Made by a program: the position numbers and the translations under genes. From Oscillospiraceae bacterium (GTDB lineage: Bacteria > Bacillota > Clostridia > Oscillospirales > Oscillospiraceae), in the NCBI GenBank assembly GCA_902774015.1, contig CACYHB010000008.1, forward strand, positions 1 through 64,000: a stretch of DNA of 64,000 nucleotides, in the 5' to 3' direction. Positions 16,244 to 23,065 of the stretch are shown here, piece by piece (within the stretch, counting starts at the first letter, position 1; the number at the start of each line of letters is the position of its first letter). The notes under the pieces are model-generated. The model searched no databases and was not told where the DNA came from. It saw only the letters and a program-made list of their open reading frames with translations.

Positions 16244-16480
16244 TCAGCTTTCGGAGCTGAGCCATTTCGTCACGACCTGCAGATCCACACCCAGACCGTC
16301 GGAGAGGAAGGAAGCCAGCTCGTTGAGATTCAGCTCCTGCATCCGGGCAAAGTTTCCTTTGCCGGTCAGATCGGCGTCGTTGGTGCGGCCCTCAATGTAG
16401 CCGCAGTCATAGCACATAAGAAGGGGAATTTTCCGATGGGAGTCGACCGTGAGCTCCCGGCCGCAGCGGGGACATTTCAT
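16244..16480 (-). CDS. Small zinc-ribbon protein
   Basis: 78 residues. Residues 3-27 form a zinc ribbon (CPRCGRELTVD...MCYDCGYIEG); the C-terminal half NLNELASFLSDGLGVD followed by QVVTKWL is helical. Preceded by AGGAGGCG. I recognise the fold but no named family; proteins of this type are often nucleic-acid-binding accessories. Confidence 0.65.
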   Translation of the reverse strand: MKCPRCGRELTVDSHRKIPLLMCYDCGYIEGRTNDADLTGKGNFARMQELNLNELASFLSDGLGVDLQVVTKWLSSES

Positions 16481-16598
16481 GGGGATTCGCCTCCTGAACC
16501 GTTATTCGCTTCCGCTGCTCCCATGTTACCGCAGAACGCGTGACTTTTCAAGCGGAAAGTATGGTCAAACAAACGGTTAGAACGACCAAACATGATGC

Positions 16599-16627
16599 TT
16601 GACAAATACCCCGTGGGGGTATATCAT
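16599..16627 (+). promoter_or_regulatory. csoR-copA promoter with CsoR operator in the spacer
   Basis: TTGACA (16599-16604) and TATCAT (16622-16627) are 17 bases apart. The spacer is filled by ATACCCCGTGGGGGTAT (16606-16622), a perfect 7-base inverted repeat around GTG. CsoR-family operators are G-tract palindromes of the TACCCC...GGGGTA form, so apo-CsoR would sit on the promoter and copper would release it. The promoter position also rules out translation starts at 16599 and 16626. Confidence 0.85.
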
Positions 16628-16652
16628 GGACCCGAAAGCGAGGGAGAGAAGA

Positions 16653-16988
16653 ATGGAAGAAAAAAGCTGCTGCTGTCCTACGCAGGCGGACGCGGAAGAA
16701 AAGCTTCGGCCCCGGACGAAGGAGCGCTCTCCGGAGGAGTACAAGGCCCTCTGCAACCGGCTCAGCCGGATCGAGGGGCAGATCCGCGGCCTGCGCGGCA
16801 TGCTGGACCGGGGCGCCTACTGCCCCGACATTCTGGCCCAGGCGGCCGCGGCCAACGCGGCGCTCAACGCCTTCAGCCGGGAGCTTTTGAGCCGGCACAT
16901 CCGCTCCTGCGTGGTGAACGACGTGCGCGCAGGTAACGATGAAGTCATCGATGAGCTGCTGGACACGCTGCAGAAACTGATGCGATAA
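16653..16988 (+). CDS. csoR: CsoR-family copper-sensing repressor
   Basis: 111 residues, all-helical DUF156/CsoR domain. [18 protein letters not shown] is helix 1, and the Cu(I) ligands follow as Cys in GAYCPDIL and His/Cys in SRHIRSC, the C-H-C set that marks true copper sensors. The N-terminus has an extra CCC cluster ([10 protein letters not shown]) that may add a metal site. Start at ATG 16653, the first in-frame ATG downstream of the predicted promoter, with GGGAGAG before it. It precedes copA and should repress both. Confidence 0.92.
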   Translation: MEEKSCCCPTQADAEEKLRPRTKERSPEEYKALCNRLSRIEGQIRGLRGMLDRGAYCPDILAQAAAANAALNAFSRELLSRHIRSCVVNDVRAGNDEVIDELLDTLQKLMR

Positions 16989-17007
16989 CGGCGCAGAGAG
17001 GCAGACA

Positions 17008-17062
17008 GACCCCTCAGGCGCTGCGCGCCAGCTCCCCTTGACAGGGGAGCCTGTAAGGAAGG
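17008..17062 (+). repeat. Short dispersed palindromic repeat, truncated copy
   Basis: ACCCCTCAGGCGCTGCGCGC followed by CAGCTCCCCTTGACAGGGGAGCC and TGTAAGGAAGGA. Two small hairpins (GGCGCTGCGCGCC; CTCCCCTTGACAGGGGAG). It is clearly homologous to 21961-22020 upstream of pheS. Its last bases, AAGGAAGGA, serve as the ribosome-binding site of copA. Confidence 0.75.
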
Positions 17063-17070
17063 ATATTGGA

Positions 17071-19584
17071 ATGGAACAATACAACGTAACGGGTATGAGC
17101 TGCGCGGCCTGCTCGGCCCGGGTGGAGAAGGCGGTCAGCGCGGTGCCGGGGGTCACGGCCTGCTCGGTGAGCCTGCTGACTAACTCCATGGGCGTGGAGG
17201 GCACGGCCGACGAGAAGAGCATCGTGGCCGCGGTGGAGGCCGCGGGCTACGGCGCCAGCCCCAAGGGGGCCGGGAGACGGGCCGCCGCGCAGGACGAAGA
17301 TACGCTGGAAGACCGTGAGACGCCGAAGCTGCTTCGCAGGCTCGCGTATTCCGTGGGCTTTCTGCTGGTGCTGATGTACTTCTCCATGGGGCACAGCATG
17401 TGGGGCTGGCCACTGCCGAAGTTCTTTGACGGAAACCATGTGGCCATGGGGCTTGTGCAGCTGCTGCTGGCCGTGACCGTCATGGTCATCAACCAGAAAT
17501 TTTTCATCAGCGGCTTCAAAGGCCTCCTCCACCGGGCACCCAATATGGATACGCTGGTGGCTCTGGGCTCCTCGGCAAGCTTCCTTTACAGCGTCTACGC
17601 CCTCTTTGCCATGACGGACGCCCAGCTCCGGGGCGGGGCGGACGCAGCCATGCCCTGGATGCATGAGTTTTACTTTGAGTCCGCGGCCATGATCCTGGCG
17701 CTCATCACCGTGGGCAAGACCCTGGAGGCCAGAAGCAAGGGCAAAACCACCGACGCCCTGAAGGGCCTGATGAAAATCGCCCCCAAAACCGCGACGCTTC
17801 TGATAAACGGGCAGGAGAAAACCGTCCCCATCGAGCAGGTCAAGCAGGGCGACGTTTTTACGGTACGCCCGGGGGAGAGCATCCCCGTGGACGGCCTGGT
17901 GCTGGAGGGCGGCAGCGCGGTGGATGAATCCGCGCTGACCGGGGAGAGCATCCCCGTGGACAAAGCGGAAGGGGATCGGGTCTCCGCCGCCACCATCAAC
18001 CGGGAGGGCTATCTGCGCTGCGAGGCCACCCGCGTGGGGGAAGACACCACCCTGAGCCAGATCATCCGCATGGTCTCGGACGCGGCTGCCACCAAGGCGC
18101 CCATCGCCAAGATCGCGGACAAGGTCTCCGGCGTGTTCGTGCCGGTGGTCATGTCCATCGCCCTGGTGACGACGCTTGTCTGGCTGCTGCTGGGGCGGGA
18201 GATCGGCTTTGCTTTGGCCCGGGGCATCTCCGTGCTGGTGATCAGCTGCCCCTGCGCGCTGGGCCTCGCCACGCCTGTGGCCATCATGGTGGGCAACGGC
18301 GTCGGCGCCAGACAGGGGGTTCTGTTCAAGACCGCCGCCGCGCTGGAGGAGACCGGCCGCATCGACATCGTGGCCCTGGACAAGACCGGCACCATCACCG
18401 CCGGCGAGCCGAAGATGACCGATCTGCTGCCCGCGGAGGGCGTGACGGAGCGGGAGCTTCTCCGCCTGGCCGCCGCGCTGGAGAGCCGGAGCGAGCACCC
18501 GCTGGCCCGGGCCGTCCTGCAGGGGGCCGAGGAACAGGGCATAGCGCCGGAGGCTGTAGAGGACTTTCAGGCCCTGCCCGGCAACGGTCTGCGCGCCTCG
18601 CTCGCAGGCGAAAATCTCACCGGCGGCAGCAGAGCCTATATGGAAAAGCAGCTTCCGCTTCCCGCCGCCGCTCTGCAGCAGGCGGAGGCGCTGGCCTCCC
18701 AGGGGAGGACACCGCTGTTTTTCTCCCGGGACGGTCAATTCCTCGGGATCATCGCCGTGGCGGACGTGATCAAGCCCGACAGCGCACAGGCGGTGCGGGA
18801 ACTGAAAAACCTGGGCATTAAAGTTGTTATGTTAACCGGAGACAATGCCCGCACCGCAGAGGCCATCGGCCGCGAGGCGGGGGTGGACCGGGTGATCGCG
18901 GGCGTACTGCCCGACGGGAAGGAGAGCGTGATCCGCTCCCTTCAGGAGCTTGGCAAGGTCGCCATGGTGGGCGACGGCATCAACGACGCCCCGGCCCTGA
19001 CCCGTGCGGACATGGGCATCGCCATCGGCGCGGGCGCGGACATCGCCGTCGACGCGGCGGACGTGGTGCTGATGCACTCGAACCTGGCGGACGTGCCTGC
19101 GGCGATCCGCCTGAGCCGGGCAACGCTCCGCAATATTCACGAGAACCTGTTCTGGGCCTTTTTCTACAACGCCGTCTGCATCCCCGTAGCGGCGGGCTGC
19201 TTCGTCTGGGCGGGTCTCACGCTCAATCCCATGCTGGGGGCCGCGGCCATGAGCCTGTCCAGCTTCTGCGTGGTGTCCAACGCCCTGCGGCTGAACCTGT
19301 TCAAAATGCATGACACAAGTCGCGATAAGCCCCGCAGGGGGAAAGAAATCGAATTGCCTGTCGAAATGACAAAGGAGGAAAAACCTATGACGACTACCCT
19401 GAAAATCGAGGGCATGATGTGCCCCCACTGTGAAGCCCGTGTCAAGAAAGCGCTGGAGGCGCTGGACGGCGTGGAGGAAGCCGTGGTCAGCCACGTGAGC
19501 GGCACCGCCGTCGTTACCGGCTCCGCGGACTTCGAGACCATGAAGGCCGCCGTCGAGGCCCAGGACTATAAGGTGCTGGGATAA
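17071..19584 (+). CDS. copA: Copper-exporting P1B-type ATPase CopA with C-terminal CopZ-like domain
   Basis: 837 residues. N-terminal HMA domain with [13 protein letters not shown]; eight TM helices; CPC (about residue 393) in the ion path; phosphorylation motif DKTGT (Asp about 437); SEHPLA nucleotide site; [10 protein letters not shown] hinge. It exports Cu(I) from the cytoplasm. Unusually, a second HMA domain ([10 protein letters not shown]) is fused at the C-terminus after a charged linker. That linker encodes AAAGGAGG followed by an in-frame ATG at 19387, so a free CopZ may also be made. Start at 17071; the 17038 start lies inside the upstream repeat. Confidence 0.94.
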   Translation: MEQYNVTGMSCAACSARVEKAVSAVPGVTACSVSLLTNSMGVEGTADEKSIVAAVEAAGYGASPKGAGRRAAAQDEDTLEDRETPKLLRRLAYSVGFLLVLMYFSMGHSMWGWPLPKFFDGNHVAMGLVQLLLAVTVMVINQKFFISGFKGLLHRAPNMDTLVALGSSASFLYSVYALFAMTDAQLRGGADAAMPWMHEFYFESAAMILALITVGKTLEARSKGKTTDALKGLMKIAPKTATLLINGQEKTVPIEQVKQGDVFTVRPGESIPVDGLVLEGGSAVDESALTGESIPVDKAEGDRVSAATINREGYLRCEATRVGEDTTLSQIIRMVSDAAATKAPIAKIADKVSGVFVPVVMSIALVTTLVWLLLGREIGFALARGISVLVISCPCALGLATPVAIMVGNGVGARQGVLFKTAAALEETGRIDIVALDKTGTITAGEPKMTDLLPAEGVTERELLRLAAALESRSEHPLARAVLQGAEEQGIAPEAVEDFQALPGNGLRASLAGENLTGGSRAYMEKQLPLPAAALQQAEALASQGRTPLFFSRDGQFLGIIAVADVIKPDSAQAVRELKNLGIKVVMLTGDNARTAEAIGREAGVDRVIAGVLPDGKESVIRSLQELGKVAMVGDGINDAPALTRADMGIAIGAGADIAVDAADVVLMHSNLADVPAAIRLSRATLRNIHENLFWAFFYNAVCIPVAAGCFVWAGLTLNPMLGAAAMSLSSFCVVSNALRLNLFKMHDTSRDKPRRGKEIELPVEMTKEEKPMTTTLKIEGMMCPHCEARVKKALEALDGVEEAVVSHVSGTAVVTGSADFETMKAAVEAQDYKVLG
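19387..19584 (+). CDS. Possible internally initiated CopZ-like copper chaperone
   Basis: Within copA, AAAGGAGG (19371-19378) lies 8 bases before ATG 19387, in frame (codon 773). Translation from here gives a 65-residue protein [18 protein letters not shown]... with complete HMA fold and CxxC, the size of ordinary CopZ. In many Firmicutes copZ is a separate gene after copA. Here one reading frame could yield both a fused domain and a free chaperone. Inference from RBS placement. Confidence 0.5.
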   Translation: MTTTLKIEGMMCPHCEARVKKALEALDGVEEAVVSHVSGTAVVTGSADFETMKAAVEAQDYKVLG

Positions 19585-19595
19585 GGGACTGCGGC

Positions 19596-19634
19596 AGAAA
19601 ACGCCTCCGGGAGGAATCCCGGAGGCGTTTTCTG
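19596..19634 (+). terminator. copA terminator, left copy of a 39-base duplication
   Basis: AGAAAACGCCTCCGGGA and its complement form a 17-base stem with a short loop; TTTTCTG completes it. An identical 39-base copy lies at 19807-19845, the two flanking a 172-bp insert. Confidence 0.8.
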
Positions 19635-19806
19635 AGACTGTCAAAGAACTACGCTGAAAGCACAACAAACAGAGCAGCGGGGGAGCTCGAGGGGGCAAGG
19701 CCCGCCTCGAGTACAATAACCCGCCGTCGCATTGTGATTCCCCCGTCAAAATGCGCGGCGGGAGAAGCGCAGTCAAAAAAGTCTGACAGACTTTTTTGAC
19801 AAGCTG
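19635..19806. mobile_element. 172-bp MITE-like element inserted between duplicated terminators (copy 1)
   Basis: Begins AGACTGTCAAAGAACTACGC and ends GACTTTTTTGACAAGCTG; the edges share inverted CTGTCAAA/TTGACAAG. The core, from GCTGAAAGCACAACAAAC through CCGCCTCGAGTACAATAACC, is almost identical to the element at 33725-33890. There is no coding capacity. Flanking 39-base direct repeats are the whole copA terminator, as if the target had been duplicated on insertion. Confidence 0.7.
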
Positions 19807-19845
19807 AGAAAACGCCTCCGGGAGGAATCCCGGAGGCGTTTTCTG
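19807..19845. terminator. Terminator, right copy of the 39-base duplication
   Basis: Identical to 19596-19634 and placed between the insert and the end of alr, so it can also terminate alr transcripts on the minus strand. Confidence 0.8.
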
Positions 19846-19854
19846 CACGTATGC

Positions 19855-20985
19855 TTACTCCGCGTACACGCGGGGGACGCGCTTGGACACCGCGCACAGC
19901 AGCTCGTAGGGAATGGTCTGCGCCGCGTCGGAGAGCTGGTAGATGTCACACGCCGGGCCGAAGAGCTCCACCTCGCTGCCCACCTTCGTTTCCGGCAGAT
20001 CGGTCAGATCCACCATGCACATGTCCATGCAGATGCTGCCGCGCTGGGGCGCAAAGCCGCCGGGGGCGGCGAAGCTGCACTTGTTGGAAATGAGGCGCGG
20101 CAGCCCGTCGGCGTAGCCGATGGCCAGCACGCCCATGCGGGTGCGCCGCTGGGTGACGAAGCGCCGCCCGTAGCTGACCGAGGTTCCGGGCTCATAGAAC
20201 TTGATGGTGCTCACCGTGGTCACAAGGCGCATGCAGGGCCGCAGATCCAGCCGCCCTTCCGTGTCGCCGTAGCCGTAGAGCAGCAGCCCGGGCCGCACCA
20301 TGTCCAGCGCCATCTCGGGATAGCTGAGTACCGCCCCGGTATTCGCACAGTGCCGGATGGGGAAGACAAAGCCGCAGCGATCGCGCACGGCGTCGATCAC
20401 GCCGGTGAACAGGCGAAACTGCTCGCGGGTGTAAGCTTCGCAGTCCTCGCCGGGCTCGTCGGAAACGGCGAAGTGGGTGTAGACGCCCTCCACCTCCAGA
20501 TGGGGCAAAGACACGGTCTTCACCACGTTCTGCACGCCCCGGTCGAAGTAGTCACCGGCGCAGAGATAGCCCAGGCGGGACATGCCGGTGTCCAGCTTCA
20601 CGTGGACCTTCAGCGTCTTTCCGAGCGCCCCGGCGGCCTCGGAATACTCCCGTGCCTTGGCCAGCGCGCTCACGGTCTGGGTGATCTGCCGGTCGATAAG
20701 CGTCTCCGTGTATTCGGGCGGCGTGTGGCCGAGGATCAGGATGGGCATGGTGATGCCGCCCTCGCGCAGCTCCAGCGCCTCATCCAGACAGGAGACGGCC
20801 AGATAGTCGGCGCCCGCCTCCTGCAGCGTCCGGGAGACGGGGACGGCTCCGTGGCCGTAGGCGTCGGCCTTCACCACGCCGAGAAAGCGGCAGCCCGTCG
20901 GCAGAACGGCGCGGATGGCCTCGTAATTATGGCGGATATTGGGCAGGGAGATCTCGGCCCAGCTTCTCTTTTGCAGATCGTTCAT
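19855..20985 (-). CDS. alr: Alanine racemase
   Basis: 376 residues. N-terminal TIM barrel with the PLP lysine in FLGVVKADAYGHGAV, and a C-terminal beta domain with the catalytic Tyr region RRTRMGVLAIGYADGLPR. GSICMDMCMVDL and the final VPRVY complete the fold. It interconverts L- and D-alanine for peptidoglycan. It follows the lipoprotein gene by 6 bases, so the two are co-transcribed. Confidence 0.96.
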   Translation of the reverse strand: MNDLQKRSWAEISLPNIRHNYEAIRAVLPTGCRFLGVVKADAYGHGAVPVSRTLQEAGADYLAVSCLDEALELREGGITMPILILGHTPPEYTETLIDRQITQTVSALAKAREYSEAAGALGKTLKVHVKLDTGMSRLGYLCAGDYFDRGVQNVVKTVSLPHLEVEGVYTHFAVSDEPGEDCEAYTREQFRLFTGVIDAVRDRCGFVFPIRHCANTGAVLSYPEMALDMVRPGLLLYGYGDTEGRLDLRPCMRLVTTVSTIKFYEPGTSVSYGRRFVTQRRTRMGVLAIGYADGLPRLISNKCSFAAPGGFAPQRGSICMDMCMVDLTDLPETKVGSEVELFGPACDIYQLSDAAQTIPYELLCAVSKRVPRVYAE

Positions 20986-20991
20986 GATGTC

Positions 20992-21537
20992 TCAGCTCCA
21001 TTCGGATAGTTCGCAGTCTGCGGTCACCCGGCCGTCGCTCTCCAGCCTCGCCCGCTGAGGGATCATATCCTCCGAAAACCAGACCGTGGCCGTCAGGTGA
21101 TCGTCGGGGATCAGCCGCAGCACCGCTTGCCCGTCCTCCTCCCAGCAGGAGTCCGGATGCCCGTGGAGCAGGGCCTCCGTCAGGCGGGGCAGGGCGCTCA
21201 TGGGCGTGAGCCCGTAGGGGTCCAGCGGCCCCGCGTCCAGGATCAAGCCGTCGTAGCACAGACGCTGGGAGCCGGGCTCGATCCGGGCGGAGATCCCTTC
21301 GATCAGCGCAGGCGCGAGGACGGTGATCTCTTCCCCTTCGGGGCTTTTCTGATAACGCAGCGTAAACTCCAGATTCCGGTCCGGATAGGAAGCAAGCAGC
21401 CGCGCTTCGTAGGAGAGCGTCTCTTTTTCCGCAAGCTCCGCAGAAAAGCGCTCGTAACGGCTTTTCACGGCGCTGCCGCCGCAGCCGGCGAGCAGCAGGG
21501 ACAGCAGGATCAGGGCGGACAGCAGGGCTTTTTTCAT
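20992..21537 (-). CDS. Lipoprotein of unknown function
   Basis: 181 residues. Signal peptide MKKALLSALILLSLLLAGC with lipobox LAGC (Cys 19), followed by GGS. The mature part has alternating strands (NLEFTLRYQKSPEGEEITVLA, SARIEPGSQRLCYDGLIL, TATVWFSEDMIPQRARLESD) as in LolA-like or germination lipoproteins that read out lipid or surface stress. No catalytic motif seen. First gene of an operon with alr. Confidence 0.7.
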   Translation of the reverse strand: MKKALLSALILLSLLLAGCGGSAVKSRYERFSAELAEKETLSYEARLLASYPDRNLEFTLRYQKSPEGEEITVLAPALIEGISARIEPGSQRLCYDGLILDAGPLDPYGLTPMSALPRLTEALLHGHPDSCWEEDGQAVLRLIPDDHLTATVWFSEDMIPQRARLESDGRVTADCELSEWS

Positions 21538-21689
21538 GGGTACCTCCGAAAGCGTGATGACTGGATACCCAAGCCTATGCGCATCTGCCGCGGAACATGC
21601 CCTGCGATTGCTCTATTATAATAACAATTGCGGGATTCGTCAATTTTTCTCTTGTAAAAACGAGAATTCTATGATACTCTATCTTCTGC

Positions 21690-21915
21690 TGTGAACGGGA
21701 AAATAGCGCGGCACGGCAAACGGCAGAGAGTGGGGGTCACCGGCTGCAAGCCCCCTGGTTTGTCCGCGCTTGGTTCGCCCGGGAGCTCCGGCCAATCCCC
21801 GGCGCGTCAGATGCGTTATCGTCTGTCAAGATGCGGTGCGTGATCGCACCGAACGTGGGTGGTACCGCGGAAGTTTTGCTTTCGTCCCATTGAGGGGCGG
21901 GAGCTTTTTTGTTGC
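21690..21915 (+). promoter_or_regulatory. T-box leader (phenylalanine) of pheST
   Basis: AGAGAGTGGGGG (21726-21737) fits the GA motif of stem I. The T-box sequence TGGGTGGTACCGCGG (21856-21870) carries the UGGU that pairs with the tRNA acceptor end. The terminator CGTCCC/GGGGCGGGAGC is followed by TTTTTT (21905-21910). A TTC triplet at 21774-21776 is the likely Phe specifier codon, consistent with the downstream genes. Uncharged tRNA-Phe would favour readthrough. Confidence 0.88.
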
Positions 21916-22020
21916 CTCCCCTGTGTAAGGGAGGCGCCCCGCAGGGGCAGAGGGCTTGTTCGACCCCTCAGTCAGCTTCGCTGACAGCTCCCCTTGCGCA
22001 AGGGAGCCTATAAGGAAGGA
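21913..22020 (+). repeat. Dispersed palindromic repeat, fuller copy, ending in the pheS ribosome-binding site
   Basis: Hairpins GCCTCCCCTGTGTAAGGGAGGC, GCCCCGCAGGGGC, GTCAGCTTCGCTGAC and CTCCCTTGCGCAAGGGAG in series. The right half (21961-22020) aligns with 17008-17062, and its terminal AAGGAAGGA is the Shine-Dalgarno sequence of pheS. It lies between the T-box terminator and pheS. Confidence 0.75.
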
Positions 22021-22027
22021 GATTCAT

Positions 22028-23053
22028 ATGAAAGAACTGATGCAGAAGCTGCGGGAGGCCTCGATCCGGGCCATTCTCGAGAGCGAAAACGTGGAGACCC
22101 TGGAGGCTCTGCGCGTGAAGTATCTGGGCAAGAAGGGCGAGCTGACCGGCATCCTGCGCCAGATGGGCAAGCTCTCCGCCGAGGAGCGCCCGGCCATGGG
22201 CCAGCTGGCAAACCAGCTGCGGCAGGACATCGAATCCGCCATCGAGGCGCGCCGCAATGAGCTGCAGAGCGCCATGATGGAGAAAAAGCTGGAGCAGGAG
22301 AGCATCGACGTGACCCTGCCCGCCGAGGACCTGCGCATCGGCCATAAGCACCCGATGTACAGCGTCCTCGACCAGATCAAGGATATTTTCATCGGCATGG
22401 GCTTTGAGATCGTGGACGGCCCGGAGGTGGAGCTGGCCGATTACAACTTCACCAAGCTGAACATCGAGGACAGCCACCCCTCCCGGGAGTGGACGGATAC
22501 TTTTTATTTTAAGGATGACAGCAGTATCCTGCTGCGCACCCAGACCTCTCCCATGCAGGTGCACGCGATGGAGACAAAGCCTCTGCCCATCCGCATGATC
22601 GCCCCCGGCCGCGTTTACCGCAAGGACGAGGTGGACGCCACCCATTCGCCCATGTTCCACCAGATCGAGGGCATGGTCATCGACAAGGGCGTGACCATGG
22701 CGGACCTGAAGGCAACGCTGAATCTGGTGGTGGAGAAGATCTACGGCGAGGGCACCGTCACCCGTTTCCGCCCGCACCACTTCCCCTTCACCGAGCCGAG
22801 CTGCGAGATGGACATCCAGTGCCACAAGTGCGGCGGCAAGGGCTGCCCCACCTGCAAAGGACAGGGCTGGATCGAGGTGCTGGGCGCCGGCATGGTGCAC
22901 CCCAAGGTGCTCGCCGGCTGCGGCATCGACCCGGAGGTTTACTCCGGCTGGGCCTTCGGTATGGGCCTGGAGCGCCTCGCCATGGGCGAATACAAGATCA
23001 CGGACCTGCGTCTGATTTTCGAGAACGACGTGCGGTTCCTGGAACAGTTCTAA
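22028..23053 (+). CDS. pheS: Phenylalanyl-tRNA synthetase alpha subunit
   Basis: 341 residues. N-terminal coiled coil (residues 1-90, including KYLGKKGELTGILRQMG) that contacts tRNA, then the class II aminoacylation core: motif 2 PIRMIAPGRVYRKDEVDATH, FHQIEGMVIDKG and motif 3 GWAFGMGLERLAMGEY. It charges tRNA-Phe as an alpha2-beta2 enzyme with PheT. ATG 22028 follows AAGGAAGGAGATTCAT. Regulated by the upstream T-box. A GGKGC...C zinc-like pattern, HKCGGKGCPTCKGQG, lies before motif 3. Confidence 0.96.
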   Translation: MKELMQKLREASIRAILESENVETLEALRVKYLGKKGELTGILRQMGKLSAEERPAMGQLANQLRQDIESAIEARRNELQSAMMEKKLEQESIDVTLPAEDLRIGHKHPMYSVLDQIKDIFIGMGFEIVDGPEVELADYNFTKLNIEDSHPSREWTDTFYFKDDSSILLRTQTSPMQVHAMETKPLPIRMIAPGRVYRKDEVDATHSPMFHQIEGMVIDKGVTMADLKATLNLVVEKIYGEGTVTRFRPHHFPFTEPSCEMDIQCHKCGGKGCPTCKGQGWIEVLGAGMVHPKVLAGCGIDPEVYSGWAFGMGLERLAMGEYKITDLRLIFENDVRFLEQF

Positions 23054-23065
23054 GGAGGTGCCGAG

